64,000 nt of DNA. It comes from Pedococcus dokdonensis (lineage in GTDB: Bacteria; Actinomycetota; Actinomycetes; Actinomycetales; Dermatophilaceae). The translations under genes and the position numbers were made by a program. The notes under the pieces are model-generated. The model had not been told where the DNA came from, did no database searches, and saw nothing but the letters and a program-made list of their open reading frames with translations. The stretch's first letter is position 1. Every line of letters starts with the position of its first letter. Positions 24,012 through 32,041 of this stretch are shown piece by piece. The stretch spans positions 3,596,001-3,660,000 of the forward strand of contig NZ_LT629711.1 in the NCBI RefSeq assembly GCF_900104525.1, read 5' to 3'.

Positions 24012-26047
24012 GCAGCGGTGAAGGTGTGAAGACGGAGGAGGAGAAGGCCGCCGAGGCGCGCCGCGGCCCGGGGGCGAACGCCGCCCAGCGTCGTGGCCCG
24101 ATGTCGATGGGGATGCCGGCCGAGAAGTCGCAGGACTTCCTGCCGTCGGCCAAGCGACTGCTCGGACTGCTGCGCCCCGAGCGCACCTCCCTGTATGCCG
24201 TGCTGGCGCTGGTCGTCGGCAGCGTCTCCCTCAACGCCGTGGGCCCGAAGATCCTGGGCCGCGCGACCGACCTGATCTTCGCGGGGTTCATCGGCAAGCA
24301 GCTGCCGGAGACCGCCACGCGCGAGCAGGTCGTGCAGGGGCTGCGAGCGCAGGGTCAGGACAAGCAGGCCGACCTGCTCGCCAAGCTCGACCACCTGCGG
24401 CCGGGCTTCGGCATCGACTTCGGCGCCGTCGGCCGGGTGCTGCTCCTGGTGCTCGCGCTCTACGCGCTGGCCAGCGTGCTGTCGTGGGCGATGGGCTGGA
24501 TCCTCACCGGCGCCGTGAACCGCACCATCTTCAACCTGCGTCGCGACGTCGAGGACAAGCTCAACCGGTTGCCGCTGCCCTACTTCGACGGACAGCCACG
24601 CGGTGAGCTGCTGAGCCGGGTCACCAACGACATCGACAACGTCGCGCAGAGCATGCAGCAGACGCTGAGCCAGATGCTGACTTCGCTGCTCACGGTGGTC
24701 GCGATGGTGGCGATGATGCTCTACATCTCGCCGCTGCTGGCGCTGATCGCGCTGGTCACGATCCCGATCTCGATGTTCGTCACGGCGGCCATCGGCAAGC
24801 GTTCGCAGAAGCACTTCGTGCAGCAGTGGAAGAGCACCGGTGAGCTCAACAGCATCGTCGAGGAGACGTTCACCGGCCACCAGCTGGTCAAGGTCTTCGG
24901 TCGTGAGGACGAGGTCCGCGCCTCCTTCAAGGCCAAGAACGACGACCTCTTCGACGCTGGCTTCGGCGCGCAGTTCATCAGCGGCATCATCATGCCGACG
25001 ATGATGTTCATCGGGAACCTCAACTACGTCGTCATAGCGGTGGTCGGCGGTCTGCGGGTCGCGAGCGGCACGATGAGCCTCGGTGACGTGCAGGCGTTCA
25101 TCCAGTACTCGCGCCAGTTCACCCAGCCGCTGACCCAGGTCGCGTCGATGGCGAACCTCCTGCAGTCCGGAGTCGCCTCTGCCGAAAGGGTTTTCGAGGT
25201 ACTCGACGCCCCTGAGCAGCGAGCCGACGCAACCGCGCCCACCACCCTCGACGACCCCCACGGCCAGGTGCGGTTCGAGGACGTGTCGTTCTCCTACGAC
25301 CCCGAGAAGCCGCTGATCCAGCACCTCGACCTCTGCGTCGAGCCGGGCCAGACCGTCGCGATCGTCGGGCCGACCGGCGCCGGCAAGACCACCCTGGTCA
25401 ACCTGATCATGCGGTTCTACGAGCTCGACGCCGGCCGGATCACCCTCGACGGTGTCGACATCACCCAGCTGACCCGGCACAACCTGCGCAGCGAGATCGG
25501 CATGGTCCTGCAGGACACCTGGCTGTTCGGCGGCACGATCCGCGACAACATCGCGTACGGCCGTCCGGGTGCGAGCGAGGAGGAGGTCGTCGCTGCGGCG
25601 AGGGCCACCTACGTCGACCGGTTCGTGCACTCGTTGCCGGACGGCTACGACACGGTGCTCGACGCCGAGGGCGGCAACATCAGCGCGGGTGAGAAGCAGC
25701 TGATCACGATCGCGCGGGCCTTCCTGTCCGACCCGGCCCTGCTGATCCTCGACGAGGCGACCAGCTCGGTCGACACCCGCACCGAGCTGCTCGTGCAGCA
25801 GGCGATGTCAGCCCTGCGGCACGACCGCACCAGCTTCGTCATCGCGCACCGGCTCTCGACGATCCGCGACGCCGACGTCATCCTCGTGATGCGCGACGGC
25901 CAGATCGTCGAGCAGGGTTCGCACGAGGAGCTGCTCGCCAGTGGTGGTGCCTACGCCGAGCTGTACGCGGCGCAGTTCAGCGGTGCGGCGATCGACGTCG
26001 ACACCGGGGAGGCCCCGGCCCCCGACCTGGCCGGCGCCAAGGTCTAG
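24008..26047 (+). CDS. ABC exporter half-transporter, catalytic-site subunit
   Basis: A 679-residue partner of the preceding protein. A hydrophilic N-terminal leader of about 50 residues precedes the first helix, and a charged insertion of about 45 residues separates helices 1 and 2. The ATPase domain has GPTGAGKTTLVNLI near 453-466, Walker B ALLILDEATSSVD with intact Glu, and a deviant signature NISAGEKQ near 557 instead of LSGGQ. This is the expected complement to the Asp-type subunit, together giving one active and one degenerate ATP site. The ATG at 24008 overlaps the previous stop (ATGA). Confidence 0.93.
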   Translation: MSSGEGVKTEEEKAAEARRGPGANAAQRRGPMSMGMPAEKSQDFLPSAKRLLGLLRPERTSLYAVLALVVGSVSLNAVGPKILGRATDLIFAGFIGKQLPETATREQVVQGLRAQGQDKQADLLAKLDHLRPGFGIDFGAVGRVLLLVLALYALASVLSWAMGWILTGAVNRTIFNLRRDVEDKLNRLPLPYFDGQPRGELLSRVTNDIDNVAQSMQQTLSQMLTSLLTVVAMVAMMLYISPLLALIALVTIPISMFVTAAIGKRSQKHFVQQWKSTGELNSIVEETFTGHQLVKVFGREDEVRASFKAKNDDLFDAGFGAQFISGIIMPTMMFIGNLNYVVIAVVGGLRVASGTMSLGDVQAFIQYSRQFTQPLTQVASMANLLQSGVASAERVFEVLDAPEQRADATAPTTLDDPHGQVRFEDVSFSYDPEKPLIQHLDLCVEPGQTVAIVGPTGAGKTTLVNLIMRFYELDAGRITLDGVDITQLTRHNLRSEIGMVLQDTWLFGGTIRDNIAYGRPGASEEEVVAAARATYVDRFVHSLPDGYDTVLDAEGGNISAGEKQLITIARAFLSDPALLILDEATSSVDTRTELLVQQAMSALRHDRTSFVIAHRLSTIRDADVILVMRDGQIVEQGSHEELLASGGAYAELYAAQFSGAAIDVDTGEAPAPDLAGAKV

Positions 26048-26048
26048 C

Positions 26049-26100
26049 CGAGTCGTGTGCCTGAGAGTGAGCCATGGCCCGCTCTCAGGCACACGACTCG
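26049..26100. terminator. Bidirectional terminator, 19-bp stem
   Basis: CGAGTCGTGTGCCTGAGAG (26049-26067) and its exact complement (26082-26100) flank 14 nt, filling the whole gap between convergent genes that end at 26047 and 26104. Confidence 0.85.
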
Positions 26101-26103
26101 TGG

Positions 26104-27132
26104 TCAGCGGGTGGGCAGCGGGGTGATCCAGTAGGGGGCGGTGTCGGGGGAGGCGACGCCGAACCGGGCGTTGACCGCCCACAAGGTGCGGCCTACGAGG
26201 GTTGCGGTCGACGGGACGTCGAGCCGCGGGTCGGACAGCGCACCCCGCCATGTGGCGGTCCACGTGCCGTGCCGCCGTGCAAGGGTCAGGACCGACACCT
26301 CGGCCTGGCCACTGCCACGCACGTTGTAGAGGGTGCGGCCGTCGAGCTCGAGGCCGTCGCCGCCGATGATGCCCGGCCCGCCGGAGACCGGGACCTGCGT
26401 GACGATGCCACTGTCCGGGTCGACCCGCCACAACCCGCCCACGCGGCTGTTGTTGAGGATGGCCGAGCCGTCCTTGAGCTGACGGATCCCGTTGGCGTTG
26501 TTGGCGACCCCGTCGCCGGCCGGCCAGTCACCCGTGAGCGGGAGGAAGACAGGAGCCGTTCCGGTGGGGGTGCCGTGCCGGCCGAGACCCAACACGGTCA
26601 GCCGGTCGACGCGGGAGTCGGTCGCCCAGACGGCGTCGCGCGTGACCACGAGGTCGTTGAGGAACCGGGCACCGGGCACGACGGTGTCCTGGCGGACCGT
26701 GCCGCGCCGGGCGTCGACGGCCCAGATGTGCGCTTCCGCGGCGACGTTGCCGACGGCCCAGACGAGGTTGCTGCGCGAGTCCCAGTAGAGGCCGCGCAGC
26801 TGCCGCCCGGCGGCTCCGGGCAGGAGGGTGGCCGACGACCCGGTGCGCAGGTCGCCGGTGACGATGCGCCCGTCGGCCAGTGAGCCGACGAAGTAGCGGG
26901 AGCCGGGTCCGGAGGTGATGCCCTCGGGCCGCAGCCCGTCCGGCAGGGCGACCTCCTGCGCGCGGTGACCGGCGTGGTGGCCGTGCTGATGTCGGTGGTG
27001 GTCACCGTGAGCGACAGCGGGGGAGGTGGTCGCCAGGAGCAGGCCGGTCGAGAGCCCGAGGACAGCGGTGACCGCTCCGGCGAGGGAGCGACGAGAGAGA
27101 CGACGCAGTGCGGTACGTGTCGGTTTGTCCAT
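26104..27132 (-). CDS. Secreted beta-propeller protein (SMP-30/NHL-like)
   Basis: A 342-residue exported protein. A twin-basic leader (RRLSRRSLAGAV) and hydrophobic stretch end at TTSPAVAHG, a plausible signal peptidase site near residue 42; double Arg may direct it to Tat. A His-rich patch (HGDHHRHQHGHHAGH) follows the cleavage site and could bind metal. The rest is repeated beta-strand blades such as GLYWDSRSNLVWAVGN and DGVANNANGIRQLKDGSA, typical of SMP-30/strictosidine-synthase-like propellers. Enzymatic activity cannot be assigned. Confidence 0.75.
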   Translation of the reverse strand: MDKPTRTALRRLSRRSLAGAVTAVLGLSTGLLLATTSPAVAHGDHHRHQHGHHAGHRAQEVALPDGLRPEGITSGPGSRYFVGSLADGRIVTGDLRTGSSATLLPGAAGRQLRGLYWDSRSNLVWAVGNVAAEAHIWAVDARRGTVRQDTVVPGARFLNDLVVTRDAVWATDSRVDRLTVLGLGRHGTPTGTAPVFLPLTGDWPAGDGVANNANGIRQLKDGSAILNNSRVGGLWRVDPDSGIVTQVPVSGGPGIIGGDGLELDGRTLYNVRGSGQAEVSVLTLARRHGTWTATWRGALSDPRLDVPSTATLVGRTLWAVNARFGVASPDTAPYWITPLPTR

Positions 27133-27249
27133 CCCCCATCATGCGCCCCTCATGTCCGGGAAAGCCATGGTTGCAGCCCCGGGTGCCGATTCACGGCATA
27201 CGCCCTAGGTTGTGATGAGGTCCGCCGACGCACCGCCCAGGAGTCGCTG

Positions 27250-29013
27250 ATGAACGCCCTCGTCCCCCTCGCCCTTCCGGCCGCAGAGCCGTTGATCGAC
27301 GCGAACTGGCTCGACTACACCCTGGTCGCGATCTACTTCGCGTTCGTGCTGGGCATCGGTGTCATGGCCAGGCGCTCGGTCTCCGACTCGATCGACTTCT
27401 TCCTGTCCGGGCGTTCGCTGCCCGCGTGGGTGACCGGTCTGGCGTTCATCTCGGCCAACCTGGGTGCCGTCGAGATCATGGGGATGTCCGCCAACGGTGC
27501 GGAGATCGGCCTCCCGACGGTGCACTACTTCTGGGTGGGCGCGATCCCGGCCATGCTCTTCCTCGGTGTCGTGATGATGCCGTTCTACTACGGCTCCAAG
27601 GTCCGCTCGGTGCCGGAGTTCATGTTCCGGCGGTTCGGCACCGGGGCGCACCTGGTCAACGCGATCAGCTTCGCGTTCGCCCAGCTGCTGATTGCCGGTG
27701 TGAACCTTTACCTGCTCGGCTCGATCGTGCACGCGCTGCTCGGCTGGCCGCTCTGGGTGGCGCTGATCGTGGCGGCCGCGATCGTGCTCTCCTACATCAC
27801 CCTCGGTGGGCTCTCCGCGGCCATCTACAACGAGGTGCTCCAGTTCTTCGTGATCGTCGCGTCGCTCCTGCCGCTGACCCTGATCGGCCTGCACCGCGTC
27901 GGCGGCTACGGCGGGCTCAAGGACAAGATCGAGGCCTTCGCGAGCTCCGCGCCCGCGGGGGCCAAGGTCGCCCCCGCAGCGCAGCAGCTGGAGTCCTGGC
28001 CGGGGCAGGCGCTCTCCGGCTTCGACTCGCCGTTCTGGTCAGTCGTCGGCATCGTCTTCGGTCTCGGCTTCGTGCTGTCCTTCGGCTACTGGACGACGAA
28101 CTTCGTCGAGGTGCAGCGCGCGATGGCCTCGAAGTCCATCTCCGCGGCGCGCAAGACGCCGATCATCGGCGCCTTCCCCAAGATGTTCGTGCCGTTCCTC
28201 GTCATCTTCCCGGGCATGGTCGCCGGGGTGCTGGTCAAGGAGATCATGGACCTCAAGAACGGTGGGTCCCCGCCGGGTGGTGCCAGCGGCGAGGGAGTGA
28301 AGTACAACGACGCGCTCCTGCTGCTGATGCGCGACATCCTCCCCAACGGCCTGCTCGGCCTGGCCATCGCGGGTCTGTTGGCCGCGTTCATGGCCGGCAT
28401 GGCCGCGAACATCTCGGCCTTCAACACGGTGTTCAGCTACGACCTGTGGCAGCGCTACATCCGCAAGGACCACAGCGACGACTACTACCTGCGGATCGGT
28501 CGCCTCGCCACGGTCGCGGCGACCCTCATCGCGATCTTCACGGCCACGCTGGCGAGCAGCTTCTCGAACATCATGGACTACCTCCAGACGCTGTTCGGGT
28601 TCTTCAACGCTCCGCTGTTCGCCACGTTCATCCTCGGCATGTTCTGGAAGCGGATGACCCCGACCGCAGGCTGGGTCGGCCTCGCGAGTGGCACGCTCTC
28701 GGCGGTGCTGGTGGCCTTCCTGTCGGAGGACGCCTTCGGCTCGGCCAGCCAAGGCGTCATCCCCCTCTCGGGGCAGGGCGCGAGCTTCGTGGCCGCCTCG
28801 ACCGCGTTCGTCGTCGACATCGTGCTCAGCATCGTGGTGAGCATGGCGACCCAGCCGAAACCGGCGTCCGAGCTCAAGGGCCTGGTCTACTCCGAGACGC
28901 CCAAGGAGGACCTGGTCGACCCGGAGGAAGCCAGCCTGCCGTGGTACCAGCGCACCATCCCCTTGGCCGGGATCGCGCTCGTCATGGTCCTCGTCCTCAA
29001 CTTCGCGTTCTAA
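27250..29013 (+). CDS. SSS-family sodium/solute (sugar-type) symporter
   Basis: A 587-residue membrane carrier with about 14 helices. Its sequence (DFFLSGRSLPAWVTGLAF, ANLGAVEIMGMSANGAEIG, GLPTVHYFW) is of the sodium/galactose-glucose type rather than the acetate type seen at the window start. ATG 27250 follows AGGAG by 7 nt; upstream frame is antisense to the propeller gene. A small two-helix protein starts 11 bp after its stop and is probably a partner. Substrate is likely a sugar or similar solute, not determinable here. Confidence 0.9.
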   Translation: MNALVPLALPAAEPLIDANWLDYTLVAIYFAFVLGIGVMARRSVSDSIDFFLSGRSLPAWVTGLAFISANLGAVEIMGMSANGAEIGLPTVHYFWVGAIPAMLFLGVVMMPFYYGSKVRSVPEFMFRRFGTGAHLVNAISFAFAQLLIAGVNLYLLGSIVHALLGWPLWVALIVAAAIVLSYITLGGLSAAIYNEVLQFFVIVASLLPLTLIGLHRVGGYGGLKDKIEAFASSAPAGAKVAPAAQQLESWPGQALSGFDSPFWSVVGIVFGLGFVLSFGYWTTNFVEVQRAMASKSISAARKTPIIGAFPKMFVPFLVIFPGMVAGVLVKEIMDLKNGGSPPGGASGEGVKYNDALLLLMRDILPNGLLGLAIAGLLAAFMAGMAANISAFNTVFSYDLWQRYIRKDHSDDYYLRIGRLATVAATLIAIFTATLASSFSNIMDYLQTLFGFFNAPLFATFILGMFWKRMTPTAGWVGLASGTLSAVLVAFLSEDAFGSASQGVIPLSGQGASFVAASTAFVVDIVLSIVVSMATQPKPASELKGLVYSETPKEDLVDPEEASLPWYQRTIPLAGIALVMVLVLNFAF

Positions 29014-29024
29014 GGAGGCTGCAC

Positions 29025-29360
29025 ATGTCTGACAAGACCCCCGACGGCTCGAACGCCGACCCCTCGGCCAAGGCATCGGGTGGCCACACCGCCGGCGCCT
29101 TCGACATCCGCAACATCATCGGTGCGCTGCTCGCCATCTATGGCGTGCTGCTGCTCCTCGCTGGCCTCTTCATGGACACCGAGGAGGCCAAGACCGGCGG
29201 CGTCAACGCGAACCTCTGGACCGGTCTGGCGCTTGCGGTCGCCGGCGCAGCCTTCCTGCTCTGGGCGCGACTCAAGCCGATCATCGTGCCGGCCGACGTC
29301 GAGCGCGCCGAGGACGACCCGACCCGGCCCGCACCGCGGCGTCGCCCCGGCGCTCACTGA
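29025..29360 (+). CDS. Small two-helix membrane protein paired with the symporter
   Basis: A 111-residue protein with a hydrophilic leader (about 1-27), two membrane helices (about 30-50, IIGALLAIYGVLLLLAGLFM, and 63-83) and a basic Pro/Arg tail. An AAGGAGG site precedes ATG 29025. Function unknown; position and size mirror the DUF485-type partners of the two acetate-type symporters, an apparent theme of SSS carriers in this genome. Confidence 0.75.
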   Translation: MSDKTPDGSNADPSAKASGGHTAGAFDIRNIIGALLAIYGVLLLLAGLFMDTEEAKTGGVNANLWTGLALAVAGAAFLLWARLKPIIVPADVERAEDDPTRPAPRRRPGAH

Positions 29361-29384
29361 CGCCCGAGCCGGCCGACGACAGAC

Positions 29385-29417
29385 GGGTGTGCCGCGTGGT
29401 CACCACGCGGCATACCC
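29385..29417. repeat. Hairpin formed by two facing copies of the dispersed 12-mer
   Basis: GGGTGTGCCGCGTGG (29385-29399) and CCACGCGGCATACCC (29403-29417) pair with one mismatch around TCA. The right arm holds an exact TATGCCGCGTGG; the left arm has one change. Confidence 0.8.
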
Positions 29418-29444
29418 GTCAGTGCGTCTCGGCGACCGGTTGTC

Positions 29445-29520
29445 GGCGCTATCTCATGCAAAAGGCGAGTTAGCGCCGAAGGATCCCGGCGCTAACTCGC
29501 CTTTTGCATGGGTGAGCGCC
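29445..29520. terminator. Giant hairpin from two inverted 33-bp elements
   Basis: One 33-bp element (29445-29477) and an inverted copy (29488-29520) around 10 nt form a stem of about 33 bp with three mismatches. It lies between convergent genes, so it should stop transcription both ways. The inverted copy overlaps the end of the MFS gene and supplies its last five codons and stop. Same element as the tandem array at 6906-7064. Confidence 0.85.
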
Positions 29521-30676
29521 GGGCCGGGCCGCGTCGGACGGAACCTGCGGTGAAGGCGAGGACGGCTGCGGCGGCGATGCCGAGGACTCCACCGCACACC
29601 CACATCAGCCGCGGACTCACCTCGAAGAGGGCACCGGCCAGGGGTGGCGCGATGACCGTGCCACCGATCGACGCCGCGCCGTAGAGGCTCTGGTAGCGGC
29701 CGTGCATCCCGTCAGGGGCGCGGTCGGACGCATGGGCGGTGGCCGTCGGCTTGTAGAGCATCTCGCCGGCGGTGACGACGGCGACTGCTGCGAGCACCAC
29801 GACGACGCCGGGCGAGGGCGCGACGACGACCCAGCCGATGCCGACCAGCAGGAAGCCCAGCGCGATGAGACGCTCCGGCGCACGGTCTCGCAACCGGTGC
29901 GCGAGCCACGGCTCGAACAGCACGATGAGCGCACAGTTGAGGGAGATGGTGGTGCCGTAGACCCACGGTGCCGCGCCGAGGGCGTCGAGCTGCCACGGCA
30001 CGGCGGAGTAGGCGAACCGGTAGGCCGTGTCGGCCGCGACGACCGTGAGCAGGAGCAGGACGAAGCGCGGGTCCTGCCGCAGCGCCGCGAGCAGGCGGGT
30101 CGGCGTGCCGTCCGGGAGCGGGACGCGCGCCGCGCGCGGGACCACGAAGAGCACGACCCCCAGCATCATCAGGCTCGCGGCTGCGTCGATCACGAAGATG
30201 GCGCCGAAGTGGTGCACCGCCAGCAGCCCACCAAGGGGAGGGCCGAGGACGGTGCCCGCGTTGTTGACGGCGCGCATCCACGCGGTGGCCTGCCGACGGT
30301 GCTCGGTCGGCAGCGCGCTCGTGACGAGCGCGAACGACACCGGTCGGCCCACGCCGCCGAGCGCACCCATCAGGAAGAGCACCACCGCGAGCGTCGCCGT
30401 GGGGGTGAACGGCACCAGCAGGCAGCCGATCGCCGACGCGAGCGAGGCCAGGGCCAAGGTCGGGCGCAGTCCGAACCGGTCACCGACCGAGCCGCCCGCC
30501 AGGTTGCCGGCGATCATGCCCAGGCCCCAGACCGCCGCGATCGACCCGGCGGCACCCTCGCTCAGACCGCGGTCGGAGACGAGGTAGAGCGGGATGAACA
30601 CCCAGGCCATCGAGCCCAGCGCGTTGACGAACCGGCCGAGCAGCAGCCACCGGACCCAGCCCGGCAGCTCCCTCAC
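29492..30676 (-). CDS. MFS transporter
   Basis: A 394-residue, 12-helix major facilitator protein, probably an efflux pump. The loop 2-3 motif appears as GGSVGDRFGLRPTLAL near residues 61-76 and an antiporter-type stretch AVNNAGTVLGPPLGGLLA near 140-157. The final residues SPMQKAS and the stop lie inside the 33-bp repeat, so the repeat has replaced or extended the natural C-terminus. It is followed, in the opposite sense, by nothing of related function; an upstream VOC gene shares its strand 79 bp away. Confidence 0.85.
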   Translation of the reverse strand: MRELPGWVRWLLLGRFVNALGSMAWVFIPLYLVSDRGLSEGAAGSIAAVWGLGMIAGNLAGGSVGDRFGLRPTLALASLASAIGCLLVPFTPTATLAVVLFLMGALGGVGRPVSFALVTSALPTEHRRQATAWMRAVNNAGTVLGPPLGGLLAVHHFGAIFVIDAAASLMMLGVVLFVVPRAARVPLPDGTPTRLLAALRQDPRFVLLLLTVVAADTAYRFAYSAVPWQLDALGAAPWVYGTTISLNCALIVLFEPWLAHRLRDRAPERLIALGFLLVGIGWVVVAPSPGVVVVLAAVAVVTAGEMLYKPTATAHASDRAPDGMHGRYQSLYGAASIGGTVIAPPLAGALFEVSPRLMWVCGGVLGIAAAAVLAFTAGSVRRGPARRSPMQKAS

Positions 30677-30755
30677 GCGGGTGCCGTCGCGCCGGGCGAC
30701 AGTGCGCGGGGCGCCAGTGCGCGGGGTGCCGGGACCGGCGACCCGGAGCGCGCCG

Positions 30756-31157
30756 TCACCACATGGCCTCGAGCTCGCTCGTGCCGAGGGCCGGCGGGTC
30801 GTAGCGCGGCTGGTAGAGGGTCATCGTCCCTGCGCCGGGCACCACCAGCCGGACCGTCGTGCCCCACGGCTGCTCGACGACCCCACCCTCGAACTCGGCG
30901 CCACGCTCCTCGAGCTCGGCCATCGTGGTGGGGAGGTCGTCGCACATCAGCGACAGGTCGAAGCGCTGGTCCGTCCCGCCGGTCTCGCCGCCGTGCTCCC
31001 AGCTGGACGGGTGGGCCGCGAGCTCGCTCGGGCCGGTGCGGAAGATCAGCCAGCCACCGCCGGTGTCGGTGGCGGGGAAGCGCAGGACGTCGCGGAAGAA
31101 GTCGCGGGCAGCGGCCGGGTCGTGCGCGTAGACCAGGGTGTGCAGGGCGGTGATCAT
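30756..31157 (-). CDS. VOC (glyoxalase/bleomycin resistance) domain protein
   Basis: A 133-residue vicinal-oxygen-chelate fold protein: HTLVYAHDPAAARDFFRDVL opens the first beta-alpha-beta-beta-beta module and ELEERGAEFEGGVVEQPWGT the second. Such proteins bind a metal through His/Glu residues and act as dioxygenases, lyases or drug-binding proteins; the substrate is unknown. ATG 31157 shares ATGA with the TetR stop, so the two are co-translated under TetR control. Confidence 0.85.
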   Translation of the reverse strand: MITALHTLVYAHDPAAARDFFRDVLRFPATDTGGGWLIFRTGPSELAAHPSSWEHGGETGGTDQRFDLSLMCDDLPTTMAELEERGAEFEGGVVEQPWGTTVRLVVPGAGTMTLYQPRYDPPALGTSELEAMW

Positions 31158-31918
31158 GGCACCACGGTAGAAGCCCGGCGACGCTCCAGCCCGTCGAGGA
31201 CGACGTCGAGCCCGAACTCGAACTCGGTCTGGTCGTCGCACCACCCGAGCGTCGCCCCGGGCTCGTCGTGCGCGACCTCGCCGAGCATCTCGACGAGGTG
31301 CGGGATCTGGGTCGCCATCGCCGCCAGCATCTCCTCGGACGCGTCCTCCGAGCCGGTGTCGCCGGGGTCGAACAGCTCCTGCGAGAAGCCGATCACCCGG
31401 CTGCCCAGGGCGTGCAGCGAGTGGTGCGCGAGGTCGTTGCTGAAGCCGCTGGCTCGCAGGATCGACACCACCCCGTCGAAGTAGCGGACCACGTCGAGGC
31501 TCATCGTCGTGCGGGTCTCGAGCACGCCCGGTGCCCACGGGTGCCGCAGCATGACGGTGCGCGCGGCCAGCGCTCGAGCCCGGAGCGCACCCTGCCAGTC
31601 GACGGCGGGATCGGGGGACTCGAGACCGTCGACCGCGGCGAGCAGCTCACCCGCCACCTGGTCGACCATCGCGTCGAGGAGGGCCTCCTTGCCGGCGACG
31701 TGGTTGTAGAGCGACATCGCCTCGACGGCAAGCTCCTGGCCGATCCGCCGCATCGACACGGCCGAGATGCCCTCGGAGTCCGCGACGTCGACCGCGGCCC
31801 GCATCACCCGCTCGCGGTTGAGCGGCGTGCGTGGCGCGCTCTTCGTGCCCGTGGCTCGCTGCGCCGTGGCTCGCTGCGCCGTGGCTCGCTGCGCGGCGCG
31901 CTTGGCGGTGTCGGTCAC
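31154..31918 (-). CDS. TetR-family repressor
   Basis: A 254-residue regulator with the tetracycline-repressor-type C-terminal domain. HTH region is ISAVSMRRIGQELAVEAMSL followed by YNHVAGKEALLDAMVDQV. The N-terminal leader has a threefold RATAQ repeat from a 15-bp tandem repeat (about 31856-31896). The GTG at 31918 has GGAGGG upstream. It is divergent from the MDR reductase, with a strong promoter and palindromic operator between them, so it should repress both itself with the VOC gene and the reductase. Confidence 0.88.
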   Translation of the reverse strand: MTDTAKRAAQRATAQRATAQRATGTKSAPRTPLNRERVMRAAVDVADSEGISAVSMRRIGQELAVEAMSLYNHVAGKEALLDAMVDQVAGELLAAVDGLESPDPAVDWQGALRARALAARTVMLRHPWAPGVLETRTTMSLDVVRYFDGVVSILRASGFSNDLAHHSLHALGSRVIGFSQELFDPGDTGSEDASEEMLAAMATQIPHLVEMLGEVAHDEPGATLGWCDDQTEFEFGLDVVLDGLERRRASTVVP

Positions 31919-31968
31919 GGGTCCCTCCGGTCGGCGTGGTGGTCGACTCGCATGCTAGCTCTCGGCCA

Positions 31969-31997
31969 TTGACAGACTTACGGCGTAGGTCTACCTT
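31969..31997 (+). promoter_or_regulatory. Consensus-like promoter of the MDR reductase gene
   Basis: TTGACA (31969-31974), a 17-nt spacer, then TACCTT (31992-31997). The best sigma-70-type match in the window; the spacer and -10 are overlain by the operator arms. Confidence 0.8.
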
Positions 31998-32021
31998 ACA
32001 GCGTAAATTTACACCGTAAGT
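31976..32021. promoter_or_regulatory. Compound TetR operator
   Basis: Outer arms ACTTACGGCGTA and TACACCGTAAGT differ from perfect inversion by one base. Within it, 31996-32019 is a second near-palindrome centred on TAAATTTA with half-sites TTACRGYGTAAA. Three half-sites cover the promoter, so bound TetR would block it. Confidence 0.8.
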
Positions 32022-32041
32022 CCTGCGATGAGGAGACCACC

